From Micromonospora sp. CB01531 (lineage in GTDB: Bacteria > Actinomycetota > Actinomycetes > Mycobacteriales > Micromonosporaceae): a stretch of DNA of 64,000 nt. The notes beneath the pieces are model-generated. The model searched no databases. It had not been told where the DNA came from and was given only the letters and a program-made list of their open reading frames with translations. The translations under genes were made by a program, and so were the position numbers. The stretch covers positions 116,604-180,603 of the forward strand of contig NZ_LWLS01000035.1 of assembly GCF_001905095.1 (NCBI RefSeq), in the 5' to 3' direction. Each line of letters begins with the position of its first letter. Position 1 is the stretch's first letter. This document shows positions 56,704-64,000 of the stretch, one piece after another.

Positions 56704-56741
56704 ACGAACCTCCCGCCGGGGTCACCCGGCGGGCGGTTCGT
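56704..56741 (+). terminator. Terminator after 56356 gene
   Basis: ACGAACC-T-CCCGCCGGG pairs with CCCGGCGGG-C-GGTTCGT: 16 paired bases with one internal mismatch and loop GTCA, starting 18 nt after the stop. Confidence 0.8.
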
Positions 56742-56800
56742 CGTTTCTGGACCCTGACGGCTGATGCGGGCTCGGCCCGAGGCGTCGACGGACGAGGCCC

Positions 56801-57427
56801 TTACTCGCCGAGCAGTGCGACGTCGCCGGTGGCCAGGTCGTAGAGGGCGCCGACCACCGCGACCCGCCCGGCCGTGACCGGGCCGGCCAGCAGCTCGTCG
56901 GCGCGCAGCGCGGCCACCGTGCGCCGGACGTGTTGGCGGACGGCCCGCGGGTGGGCGGACGGGTCGTCCGTGCCGACCTCCCGGACCGCCGGGGCGATCT
57001 GGTCCACCACGTACGCCAGCGAGCCGCCCGGTCGCTCGTCGGTGCGCAGCGCCTCCACCGCCGAGCCGACCGCCCCGCAGCGCTCGTGTCCGAGCACCAT
57101 CACCAGCGGCACGCCGAGCTGCCCCACCACGTACTCGATGGAGCCGAGCACCGCGCGGTCCAGCACGTGCGCCCCGGTACGGATCACGCAGATCGAGCCG
57201 AACGTCTGGTCGAAGATCGCCTCCAGCGGCACCCGCGAGTCGATGCAGCCCAGCACCACCGCGTACGGCTGCTGGTCGCCGGAGGCGACGGCCGCGGCCG
57301 CGGTGACGTCGTGGCCGTGCAGCGGCTCGCCGCTGACGAACCGACGGTTGCCGGCCAGCAGCTCGGCCAGGGCGGTACGCGGCGTCCGGGCGGCTCCGGC
57401 GGCCGGTGTCGGGCTGGGCGGCGGCAT
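56801..57427 (-). CDS. Beta-class carbonic anhydrase
   Basis: A 208-aa zinc enzyme. Ligands are in VVLGCIDSRVPLE (Cys and Asp-Arg dyad) and VLGHERCGAV (His and Cys). It interconverts CO2 and bicarbonate in the cytoplasm, feeding carboxylases such as the acyl-CoA carboxylase. ATG 57427 has GGAAGG directly ahead; the frame is open further upstream but without a better start. Confidence 0.93.
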   Translation of the reverse strand: MPPPSPTPAAGAARTPRTALAELLAGNRRFVSGEPLHGHDVTAAAAVASGDQQPYAVVLGCIDSRVPLEAIFDQTFGSICVIRTGAHVLDRAVLGSIEYVVGQLGVPLVMVLGHERCGAVGSAVEALRTDERPGGSLAYVVDQIAPAVREVGTDDPSAHPRAVRQHVRRTVAALRADELLAGPVTAGRVAVVGALYDLATGDVALLGE

Positions 57428-57577
57428 GCCTTCCAGCCTGGTCCCTGATCCGACCGTGCGCGGGGTGGTCGGGAATCTTCTCCGCGACACGGTTGGCGTG
57501 CTGTCATGGCGGGTAGCCGGTTGTTACCGCCGGGTTGCGCCGGTGCACGGACATCGGTCGGCCCGGGGGAGGTGGAC

Positions 57578-58540
57578 ATGCCGGAGCACCGGGAGGTACG
57601 GCTGCCCGACGGCGTACGGCTGCACGTGACGGCGACCGGGCCGGTCGACGCCGAGGTCACCGCGGTCCTGCTGCACGGCTGGACGCTGGACGGGCGCAGC
57701 TGGCACCGGCAACTGGCCGAGCTGCGGGCGCGGTACGGCGACCGGGTCCGGGTGGTCACCTACGACGCCCGCGGGCACGGCCGGTCGAGCTGCATGGCGC
57801 TGCGTACGGCCACCCTGGCCCAGCTCGGCGACGACCTGGCCGCGGTGCTGGACGAGGTCGTCCCGCACGGGAAGGTCGTCCTGGTCGGGCACTCGCTGGG
57901 CGGGATGACGGTGATGGAGTACGCCCACCGCCATCCCGCGCACTTCGCCGCCCGGACCGCCGGGCTGGTCTTCGTGTCGACCACCGCCGAGGGGCACACC
58001 CACACCGGCTACGGGCTCTCGCCCCGCATCGCCCGGTTGATCCGGCTCGCCGAGACCACCGGCGCCGGGATGCTCGCCCGTTGCGGCGCGTGGCGTCCGC
58101 CGCACGCCCTCCTCCGCGCATTGCGCCCGAGCATCCGCTGGATGCTGTTCGGCGACCGCTGCGACCCGGCCGACATCCGGCTGGTCACCTCGGCGGTGGC
58201 GCACGCCTCGCTCCGCTCGATCGGCGGCTTCCGCGCCTCGATCGGTGCCCAGCACCGGCTGGACACCCTGGCCGCGCTCGGCCGGGTGCCGGCCGCCGCG
58301 CTGGTCGGGGACCGGGACCGGCTCACCCCGCCGCCCTGCGCCGAGTCCATCGCCGCCGCGCTGCCCAGCACCGAGCTGACGGTGTGCCCGGGTGCCGGCC
58401 ACATGCTGATGATGGAACGCCCCGACGAGGTGAACGCCGCCCTCGCGGCGGTGCTCGACCGGGTTCTGGCCTGGCCGGCCACGCCGGCCGCCGAGCCGGT
58501 CGCGCCCGGCGGTGCAGGCCTCGCCCGGGAAGCGGCCTGA
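57578..58540 (+). CDS. Alpha/beta hydrolase
   Basis: A 320-aa alpha/beta hydrolase: LLHGWTLDGRSWHRQL (oxyanion region), nucleophile in VGHSLGGMTV, acid in GDRDRLTPP, and His in GAGHMLMMERP. The cap region between residues about 130 and 220 is basic. No signal peptide. ATG 57578 follows GGGGGAGGTGGAC. The substrate is unknown; the fold is shared by epoxide hydrolases and esterases. Confidence 0.9.
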   Translation: MPEHREVRLPDGVRLHVTATGPVDAEVTAVLLHGWTLDGRSWHRQLAELRARYGDRVRVVTYDARGHGRSSCMALRTATLAQLGDDLAAVLDEVVPHGKVVLVGHSLGGMTVMEYAHRHPAHFAARTAGLVFVSTTAEGHTHTGYGLSPRIARLIRLAETTGAGMLARCGAWRPPHALLRALRPSIRWMLFGDRCDPADIRLVTSAVAHASLRSIGGFRASIGAQHRLDTLAALGRVPAAALVGDRDRLTPPPCAESIAAALPSTELTVCPGAGHMLMMERPDEVNAALAAVLDRVLAWPATPAAEPVAPGGAGLAREAA

Positions 58541-58682
58541 CCTGTGGTGGGAACGCCCAGATAACGGGCAACCGGCACGCGCGGGTGCCGGGCACCGGCA
58601 TGGCCGCGACAACGGCCGGGAGGGCGGCCCGTACCCTCATTCAGCCCGCCGTACCCGCCGCGTGACCACAGGAGCCCCCGCC

Positions 58683-60800
58683 GTGAGCGACCAGACCACC
58701 CTGGAACGGGAGATCGCCGTGGAGCAGCGGCATCTCGACCGGGTGTACGCCCGCCTGGCGGAGCTGCGCCGGTCGGCCGCCGACGCCGAGCGGGAGGGCT
58801 ACCGGCTGGCCCGGGTCGGCAACTTCGGCGCGCTGGTGGAACGGGACGCGATGGTCTTCCACGCCGCCCAGCGCCGGTACGTGCTGGACGCCGAGCACGA
58901 GGGGCTGGTCTTCGGCCGGCTGGACCTGCGTACCGGGCAGGTGCTGCACGTGGGACGGCTGGGCATCCGCGGGAAGAACGCCGAGACGCTGGTGGTGGAC
59001 TGGCGGGCGCCGGCCGCCGCCGCCTTCTACCAGGCCACCCCGGCTGAGCCGATGGGTGTGGTCCGCCGGCGCACCATCCAGTCGTCGGCGGAGCAGGTCA
59101 CCCGGATCGAGGACGACCTGCTGGACCCCGAGTCGGCGCCGCCGGACCTGGCGGTGGTCGGCGACGGCGCGCTGCTGGCCACCCTGTCCCGGGCCACCGG
59201 ACGGGGCATGCGGGACATCGTCGCCACCATCCAGCGCGAGCAGGACGAGGCGATCCGCTCCCCCGGCTCGGGCGTCACGATCGTCTCCGGCGGCCCGGGC
59301 ACCGGGAAGACGGCGGTGGCGCTGCACCGGGCCGCCTACCTGCTCTACTCCGACCGGGCCCGGTACGCCGGCGGGGGGATCCTGGTGGTCGGCCCGTCCA
59401 GCGTGTTCGTCGAGTACATCGCCTCGGTGCTGCCCTCGCTCGGCGAGGAGACCGCTACCCTGCACTCGCTCGGCTCGCTCTTCCCCGGCATGTCGGCGAC
59501 CCGTACCGACCCGCCCCAGGTGGCCGCGGTGAAGGGGTCGCTGCGGATGCGCCGCGTGCTGGAGCGCGCGGTCCGGGACGCGGTGCCGGACTCCCCTACC
59601 GAGCTGCGCCTGCTCTACCGGGGCGAGCTGCTCCGCCTGACCAGGGACCAGCTGGACGCGATCCGGAACAAGGCGCTGCCCCGGGGCGCCCGCCGCAACG
59701 AGGTGCGCCGGGCCGGGTTCGACGCCGTCCTCGCCGCCCTGTACGGCCAGGCCCGCCGGCTGCGGATCGGCCGGCTGCCGGAGCAGCCCGCGTTCGAGGA
59801 CGAGATCATCGACCGGCCGGAGTTCCGCGAGTTCCTGAAGGCCTGGTGGCCCCGGCTGCACCCGCGGCACGTGCTCGGCTGGCTGGCCCGCCCGGAGCGG
59901 CTGCGCCGGTACGCGGGCGGCGTCCTGTCCGGGGCCGAGATCCGGCAGCTCACCGAGGCGTACCGGACGCTGGACCGGGCCGGGCTGACCATCGCCGACA
60001 TCGCCCTGCTGGACGAACTGGACGCGCTGCTCGGCAAACCGGTGCAGCGGGCGAAGCCGAAGCGCGACCCGTTCCAGCTCGCCGGGGGCGTCCGGGAGCT
60101 GAGCACGTTCGCCGACCGGCAGCGGGCGGCCCGGGCCGCGGCCCGCGAGCGCCCGGAGGACTACCGCGACTACGCCCACGTGGTGGTCGACGAGGCGCAG
60201 GACGTCTCTCCGATGCAGTGGCGGATGATCGGCCGGCGGGGCCGGTTGGCCTCGTGGACCGTGGTGGGCGACCCGGCACAGACCGCCTGGACCGGCGACC
60301 CGGAGGAGCTGACCCGGGCCCGGGACCAGGCGCTGGGGCGGCGCCGCCGGTACCGGTACGAGCTGACCACCAACTACCGCAACTCGGCGGAGATCTTCGC
60401 GGTGGCGGCGGCGGAGATCCGCCGGCTCTACCCGGACCTGCCGCTGCCCACTGCGGTCCGCTCCACCGGCGTCGAGCCGGTCGAGCTGGCGGTGCCCCCC
60501 GCCGAGCTGGCGCCGGCCACCGTGGCGGCGGCGCGCACCCTGCTGGCCGAGGTGGAGGGAACGGTCGGCGTGATCACGCCGGTGCCGCGCCGGGACGAGG
60601 TCGCCGGCTGGCTGGGCGAGCTGGGCGGCGGCCGGCTGCAGGTCGTGACCAGCCTGCAGGCCAAGGGCATGGAGTACGACGGCGTGGTGCTGGTGGCCCC
60701 GAGCGAGATCCGGGCCGATCCGGGGTCCGGCGTCCGCACACTCTACGTGGCGCTCTCCCGGGCCACCCAGCGCCTCACCACCCTCGACCCGGTGGGCTGA
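58683..60800 (+). CDS. HelD/HelR-like UvrD-family ATPase
   Basis: A 705-aa protein. An N-terminal coiled coil (EREIAVEQRHLDRVYARLAELRR region) precedes Walker A SGGPGTGKTAV (about residues 202-212), motif II VVDEAQDVSPMQW and a C-terminal UvrD lobe (TSLQAKGMEYDGVV, LYVALSRATQRL). This is the layout of HelD-type factors that insert into RNA polymerase and release it from stalled complexes; HelR of Streptomyces also displaces rifamycins. A rifamycin-associated promoter element was looked for upstream and not seen. GTG start. Confidence 0.88.
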   Translation: MSDQTTLEREIAVEQRHLDRVYARLAELRRSAADAEREGYRLARVGNFGALVERDAMVFHAAQRRYVLDAEHEGLVFGRLDLRTGQVLHVGRLGIRGKNAETLVVDWRAPAAAAFYQATPAEPMGVVRRRTIQSSAEQVTRIEDDLLDPESAPPDLAVVGDGALLATLSRATGRGMRDIVATIQREQDEAIRSPGSGVTIVSGGPGTGKTAVALHRAAYLLYSDRARYAGGGILVVGPSSVFVEYIASVLPSLGEETATLHSLGSLFPGMSATRTDPPQVAAVKGSLRMRRVLERAVRDAVPDSPTELRLLYRGELLRLTRDQLDAIRNKALPRGARRNEVRRAGFDAVLAALYGQARRLRIGRLPEQPAFEDEIIDRPEFREFLKAWWPRLHPRHVLGWLARPERLRRYAGGVLSGAEIRQLTEAYRTLDRAGLTIADIALLDELDALLGKPVQRAKPKRDPFQLAGGVRELSTFADRQRAARAAARERPEDYRDYAHVVVDEAQDVSPMQWRMIGRRGRLASWTVVGDPAQTAWTGDPEELTRARDQALGRRRRYRYELTTNYRNSAEIFAVAAAEIRRLYPDLPLPTAVRSTGVEPVELAVPPAELAPATVAAARTLLAEVEGTVGVITPVPRRDEVAGWLGELGGGRLQVVTSLQAKGMEYDGVVLVAPSEIRADPGSGVRTLYVALSRATQRLTTLDPVG

Positions 60801-60829
60801 CGGCGGCTGCGGCGCCGCCCATTCACTCG

Positions 60830-60845
60830 CACATATAGCGATGTG
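60830..60845. promoter_or_regulatory. Candidate metal-regulator operator upstream of CDF gene
   Basis: CACAT-atagcg-ATGTG is an inverted repeat in a short AT-rich patch between helD-like and CDF genes, overlapping likely -10 sequences. The position and AT-rich CACAT/ATGTG arms recall ArsR/SmtB-type sites, but no such regulator is encoded nearby. Confidence 0.35.
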
Positions 60846-60886
60846 AGCATAGATTGGGGTCGGGCCGGGTTGCGGAACGGAAGGGT

Positions 60887-61807
60887 GTGGGCGTGGGCGC
60901 AGGTCATGACCACAGCGGCACGGTGGCCAACGCCGCGCACCGCCACCGGGGCCGGCTCTGGGCCGCCTTCGGGCTGCTCAGCGCCCTGATGGTGGTCGAG
61001 GCGGCAACCGCCTTCGCGACCGGCTCGCTGGCCCTGCTCTCTGACGCCGGGCACATGTTCACCGACGTCCTCGGCATCGGCATGGCGCTGGCCGCGATCA
61101 CCGCCACCCGGCGTGCCGAGACCGACCCGCAGCGCACCTTCGGGCTCTACCGGCTGGAGGTGCTGGCCGCCCTCGCCAACGCGGTGCTGCTCGGCGCGGT
61201 CGCCGCGTACGTGCTCGTCGAGGCCGTCCGCCGGTTCGGCGAGCCACCGGAGGTCCTCGCCGGGCCGATGCTCGCCGTGGCGGTGCTCGGCCTGGTCGCC
61301 AACCTGGTCGCGTTCGCGCTGCTGCGCAGCGGGGCGCAGGAGAGCATCAACCTGCGCGGGGCCTACCTGGAGGTGCTCGGCGACCTGCTCGGCTCGCTCG
61401 GCGTGATCGGCGCCGCCCTGGTCATCACGTTCACCGAGTGGTGGTGGGCGGACCCGCTGGTGGCCGTCGCGATCGGGCTGTTCATCCTGCCGCGCACCTG
61501 GCGGCTCGGCCGGGCCGCGGTCCGCATCCTGGTGCAGGCCGCCCCGGAACACCTGCAGGTGACCGCCGTGCACGACCGGCTGGCCGCGGTGCCCGGCGTC
61601 GCCGAGGTGCACGACCTGCACGTCTGGACGCTCACCTCCGGCATGGACGTGGCCTCGGCGCACCTGACCACCACCCCCGACGCCGAGGTGGGCGAGGTGC
61701 TCGCCGCCGCGCGGGCCGCGCTGCACGATGACTTCCGGATCGATCACGCCACGTTGCAGATCGAACCCGGGGCGTCACCTGGCGCGTGCGGATCCGTCGA
61801 GTGGTAA
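60887..61807 (+). CDS. Cation diffusion facilitator (zinc/cobalt-type efflux)
   Basis: A 306-aa CDF transporter with six hydrophobic segments and a C-terminal cytoplasmic domain (VHDLHVWTLTSGMDVASAHL). TM2 has SDAGHMFTDVLG (metal His and Asp). TM5 has YLEVLGDLLGS, where Glu replaces the usual His, so the transport site reads H-D-E-D. It exports divalent metal using the proton gradient. GTG 60887 is chosen; 60893 is possible. Confidence 0.88.
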   Translation: MGVGAGHDHSGTVANAAHRHRGRLWAAFGLLSALMVVEAATAFATGSLALLSDAGHMFTDVLGIGMALAAITATRRAETDPQRTFGLYRLEVLAALANAVLLGAVAAYVLVEAVRRFGEPPEVLAGPMLAVAVLGLVANLVAFALLRSGAQESINLRGAYLEVLGDLLGSLGVIGAALVITFTEWWWADPLVAVAIGLFILPRTWRLGRAAVRILVQAAPEHLQVTAVHDRLAAVPGVAEVHDLHVWTLTSGMDVASAHLTTTPDAEVGEVLAAARAALHDDFRIDHATLQIEPGASPGACGSVEW

Positions 61808-61944
61808 TTGAGGACAACCTTAAATCCAAGTGGCTATTGTGCACTAGTGCCGGCTTATGCCCGATTCCCGTTCGCCGCCCACGGCGACGGGTCGGAACAG
61901 CGCCGGTAGGCTCGGTCGCGGCTTTCGCCGGACGATGCCCAGCA

Positions 61945-62075
61945 GCGTCCGCGTTGGCCGTCGCCTAATCGCCACAGCACGGCGAGCCGGGGAACCACGT
62001 ACCTGGGGTGCATCCGCGTCAGCGGTAGGGATCTTCCGTCCCGAACCCGTCAGCTAACCCGGTCGGCGGTTGACG
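61945..62075 (+). ncRNA. c-di-AMP riboswitch (ydaO/yuaA leader)
   Basis: The leader contains the conserved core in order: CACAGCACGG (61973-61982), GAGCCGGGGAACCACGTACC (61984-62003), TGGGGTGCATCCGCGT (62004-62019), AGGGATCTTCCGTCCCGAAC (62037-62046 region) and CCGTCAGCTAACCCGG (62047-62062). This is the ydaO class, which turns genes off when c-di-AMP is high and in actinomycetes often precedes wall hydrolases. It ends just before GGAAGG and ATG 62089. Boundaries are approximate. Confidence 0.93.
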
Positions 62076-62088
62076 GAAGGACACGTGA

Positions 62089-63156
62089 ATGCCACCAGTG
62101 GCACCTGTACGAAGGACGGCCGCCCGGTTGGCGGCCCTGCTCGTCGCGGCGCTCGCCCTCGGCGTCGCGGCCACGCCGGTCTCCGCCGCCTCGGCGGCTC
62201 CCCCGACCGGCCTGCTCGCCGCCGCACCCGGCGACGACGAGGGCGGCACACCGGCGCTGCGCGCGCAACTCGACGCGGCCAGCAAGGGCTGGCTGGAGGC
62301 GCGGACCGCGTTGAACCGGTCGCTGAGCCGGCAGCAGCAGCTCACCGCCCAGCTCAAGACGATCAACAGCGAGCTGGGTGTACGCGACGCCAAGGTCGGC
62401 GAGCTCGCCGGGTTGGCCTACCGGACCGGGCGGCTCGGCACCGCCGCGGCGCTGCTCGGCAGCAGCAACCCGGAGGGCTTCATGGACCGGGCGCTCACCC
62501 TGCAGCAGGTCGCCGCACACGAGGACCGGGCCCTGCGCGACCTGATCGGCACCCGGGACCAGGCCACCCGCACCCAGAACGCGCTCAACGGCGAGATCGG
62601 GGAACAGCGCAAGCAGGTCGCGATCATGGCCAAGCGCAAGGCGCAGGCGGAACGGGCCCTGGCGGTGGCGAACAACCGGACCACCGGCACCGCCGGCGGC
62701 AGCGTGCAGGGCACGTCCCGGGTCAACGCCACCCCCGCGAAGCGCAACCCCGACGGTTCCTGGCCCGCGGAGTCGTGCAGCGTCAACGACCCGACGCCCG
62801 CCGACGGCTGCATCACCCCGCGCACCCTGCACGCGCTCCAGCAGGCCAAGGCGGCCGGGTTCACCCGGTACGTCTCCTGCTACCGGCCCAGCGGCTCGGG
62901 TGAGCATCCCAAGGGCCGGGCCTGCGACTTCGCCGCCCAGAAGGACGGCTTCGGCGGGGTGGCCACCGGCGGCGACAAGACGTACGGCAACAACCTGGCC
63001 GCGTACTTCATCCGCAACGCCGACCCGCTCGCCGTGCTCTACGTGATCTGGTACAAGCAGATCTGGCTGCCCAGCAGCGGGTGGAAGGCGTACAGCGGGG
63101 GCAACGGCGACCCGTCCAGCGACCACACCAACCACGTGCACCTGTCGGTGTACTGA
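62089..63156 (+). CDS. Secreted coiled-coil protein with ARB_07466/M15-like C-terminal domain
   Basis: A 355-aa exported protein: signal peptide (to about AASAA, residue 36), a coiled-coil region (about 55-205) like that of NlpC/P60-type wall hydrolases, a linker, and a C-terminal domain with CYRPSGSGEHPKGRACDF and SSDHTNHVHLSVY, the His/Asp zinc-type motifs of LAS-fold peptidases. It probably acts on peptidoglycan or regulates hydrolases. The c-di-AMP riboswitch upstream supports a cell-wall role. Confidence 0.88.
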   Translation: MPPVAPVRRTAARLAALLVAALALGVAATPVSAASAAPPTGLLAAAPGDDEGGTPALRAQLDAASKGWLEARTALNRSLSRQQQLTAQLKTINSELGVRDAKVGELAGLAYRTGRLGTAAALLGSSNPEGFMDRALTLQQVAAHEDRALRDLIGTRDQATRTQNALNGEIGEQRKQVAIMAKRKAQAERALAVANNRTTGTAGGSVQGTSRVNATPAKRNPDGSWPAESCSVNDPTPADGCITPRTLHALQQAKAAGFTRYVSCYRPSGSGEHPKGRACDFAAQKDGFGGVATGGDKTYGNNLAAYFIRNADPLAVLYVIWYKQIWLPSSGWKAYSGGNGDPSSDHTNHVHLSVY

Positions 63157-63159
63157 GCG

Positions 63160-63192
63160 GTACGGTGGCCCGCCGGCGGCGGGCCACCGTAC
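63160..63192 (+). terminator. Terminator after the riboswitch-controlled gene
   Basis: A perfect 15-bp stem (63160-63174 with 63178-63192) with a 3-nt loop begins 3 nt after the stop. Confidence 0.85.
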
Positions 63193-63264
63193 GCCCACCG
63201 ACGTACGCCGGATGTCGCCGCGCGGCCCACGACGCCGGGTCGGCAACGGCCGAGTATCGAGGGC

Positions 63265-63948
63265 ATGAGCCGACTCTCGCCCACCACGCGCAAGGCACTG
63301 CTCACCCTGCACCTGGTCACCTCGCTGGGCTGGCTCGGCGCCGACCTGGTGCTGCTCACCCTCGGCATCGCCGGGCTGCGCGGCGCCGATCCGGAGGTGG
63401 TTTATCCGACCGCCGGGCTGCTGGTCACCTACCTCTTCGCGCCGCTGAGCGTGGCGGTCTGGCTGGTCGGGCTGGCCAGCGCGCTGCTGACCCCGTGGGG
63501 CCTGCTGCGCTGGCGCTGGGTGCTGGTGAAGTTCGCGATCACCACCGGGATGCTCGGCCTGGTCCTGCTGCTGCTCACCCCGACCGTGCGCGGGCTCGCC
63601 GAACAGGGGCCGGAGCTCGCCACCCGGGACCGGCTGGACCTGGTCATCCCGCCGGCGGTCTCCAGCAGCCTGCTGATCCTGATGACCGTGCTGTCCACCT
63701 ACAAGCCGTGGGGACGGCTGCGCCGCGCCACGCCGGCGACCCGGCGGCCGGCCGCCGGCTCCAGCGACGGCTTCAGCGACGGCTTCAGGTCGCAGCGCGG
63801 CGTCAGACGCGCCGAACTGAAGTCGTCGTCGCGGCGCGAGGTCAGGCCGGCCTTCATTCGGCCCGGAGCGCCGCCGATCGGCGCGGAGGCCGAATTGTGG
63901 CCGCCAGCCGAGCCGGAGTTGCCGCAAACCGCCGGGCGGCGGGCCTAG
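63265..63948 (+). CDS. Integral membrane protein, DUF2269-like
   Basis: A 227-aa protein with about four transmembrane segments in the first 155 residues (LTLHLVTSLGWLGADLVLLTL, LLVTYLFAPLSVAVWLVGL, VLVKFAITTGMLGLVLLLL, and one near 135-150), resembling DUF2269 membrane proteins. The C-terminal about 70 residues are hydrophilic and low-complexity, with a 12-bp tandem repeat giving FSDGFSDGF. Function unknown. The 52 bp after it to the window end hold nothing I can identify. Confidence 0.72.
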   Translation: MSRLSPTTRKALLTLHLVTSLGWLGADLVLLTLGIAGLRGADPEVVYPTAGLLVTYLFAPLSVAVWLVGLASALLTPWGLLRWRWVLVKFAITTGMLGLVLLLLTPTVRGLAEQGPELATRDRLDLVIPPAVSSSLLILMTVLSTYKPWGRLRRATPATRRPAAGSSDGFSDGFRSQRGVRRAELKSSSRREVRPAFIRPGAPPIGAEAELWPPAEPELPQTAGRRA

Positions 63949-64000
63949 CCGGTACGGCCGCCGCACCGGCTTACGATCTCGTGCGCAATAGGACGGTCGG

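Noticed and set aside
58541..58682. Rifamycin-associated element upstream of the HelD/HelR-like gene
   Set aside because: The short intergenic stretch shows no match to the conserved palindromic element I recall.

Overview
The window reads as a chromosomal segment of a high-GC actinomycete, most likely a Micromonosporaceae member close to Micromonospora. The evidence is the very high GC with near-universal G/C third codon positions, frequent GTG starts, ATGA/GTGA gene overlaps, the ahpE - DUF3052 - aceE order also found in Mycobacterium, the fasR-fabD-fabH-acpP-fabF order of Streptomyces, DUF3145, and a c-di-AMP riboswitch ahead of a secreted wall-hydrolase-like gene. I see no phage, insertion sequence, CRISPR array or replication origin. 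Assignment to a genus is inference.

Layout. 1-13.4 kb: housekeeping and accessory genes: a coupled SNF2 helicase and SWIM protein, PfkB kinase, DinB protein, polysaccharide pyruvyl transferase, a TetR/reductase divergon with a clear palindromic operator, an APH-like kinase, a hydrolase, a purine permease and two hypotheticals. 13.4-22.4 kb: tRNA-Val(TAC), peroxiredoxin (ahpE), DUF3052, a fused E1 alpha-beta 2-oxoacid dehydrogenase with a long low-complexity insert, a MarR regulator divergent from a frameshifted NADPH-FMN reductase, YjbQ and aceE. 22.4-29.6 kb: SRPBCC protein, GH1 glucosidase plus MFS transporter, gltX, a CopC-like protein, a membrane protein and an MDR oxidoreductase. 29.8-36.9 kb: type II fatty acid synthesis (fasR-like regulator, fabD with an unusual C-terminal biotinyl-like domain, fabH, acpP, fabF, accD). 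37.0-47.3 kb: a methyltransferase, then one long minus-strand operon: ROK repressor, solute-binding lipoprotein, ABC ATPase, double-domain permease, creatininase-family enzyme, a 27-aa bridging mini-ORF, amidohydrolase, argininosuccinate-lyase-like enzyme and ROK kinase. 47.3-56 kb: secreted multidomain PIG-L deacetylase, a GT-C-like membrane protein with a polyprenyl-phosphate-type GT2, a GH3 lipoprotein and DUF3145. 56-64 kb: a small conserved protein with a strong ribosome-binding site, beta-carbonic anhydrase, alpha/beta hydrolase, HelD/HelR-like ATPase, cation diffusion facilitator, c-di-AMP riboswitch plus secreted coiled-coil hydrolase, and a membrane protein.

The strongest candidate for an undescribed system is the ROK-controlled uptake/catabolic operon at 37.8-47.3 kb. 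Its enzymes (C-N hydrolase, TIM-barrel amidohydrolase, fumarate-releasing-type lyase, zinc-motif-less ROK kinase) suggest stepwise dismantling of an imported nitrogenous, possibly sugar-bearing compound; the substrate cannot be read from sequence. Other notable points are the FabD fusion, the pdh-locus E1 fusion with its insert, the bridging mini-ORF, the BCP-like cysteine pair in the AhpE homologue, the frameshifted reductase with a MarR operator cluster, and several leaderless promoters.
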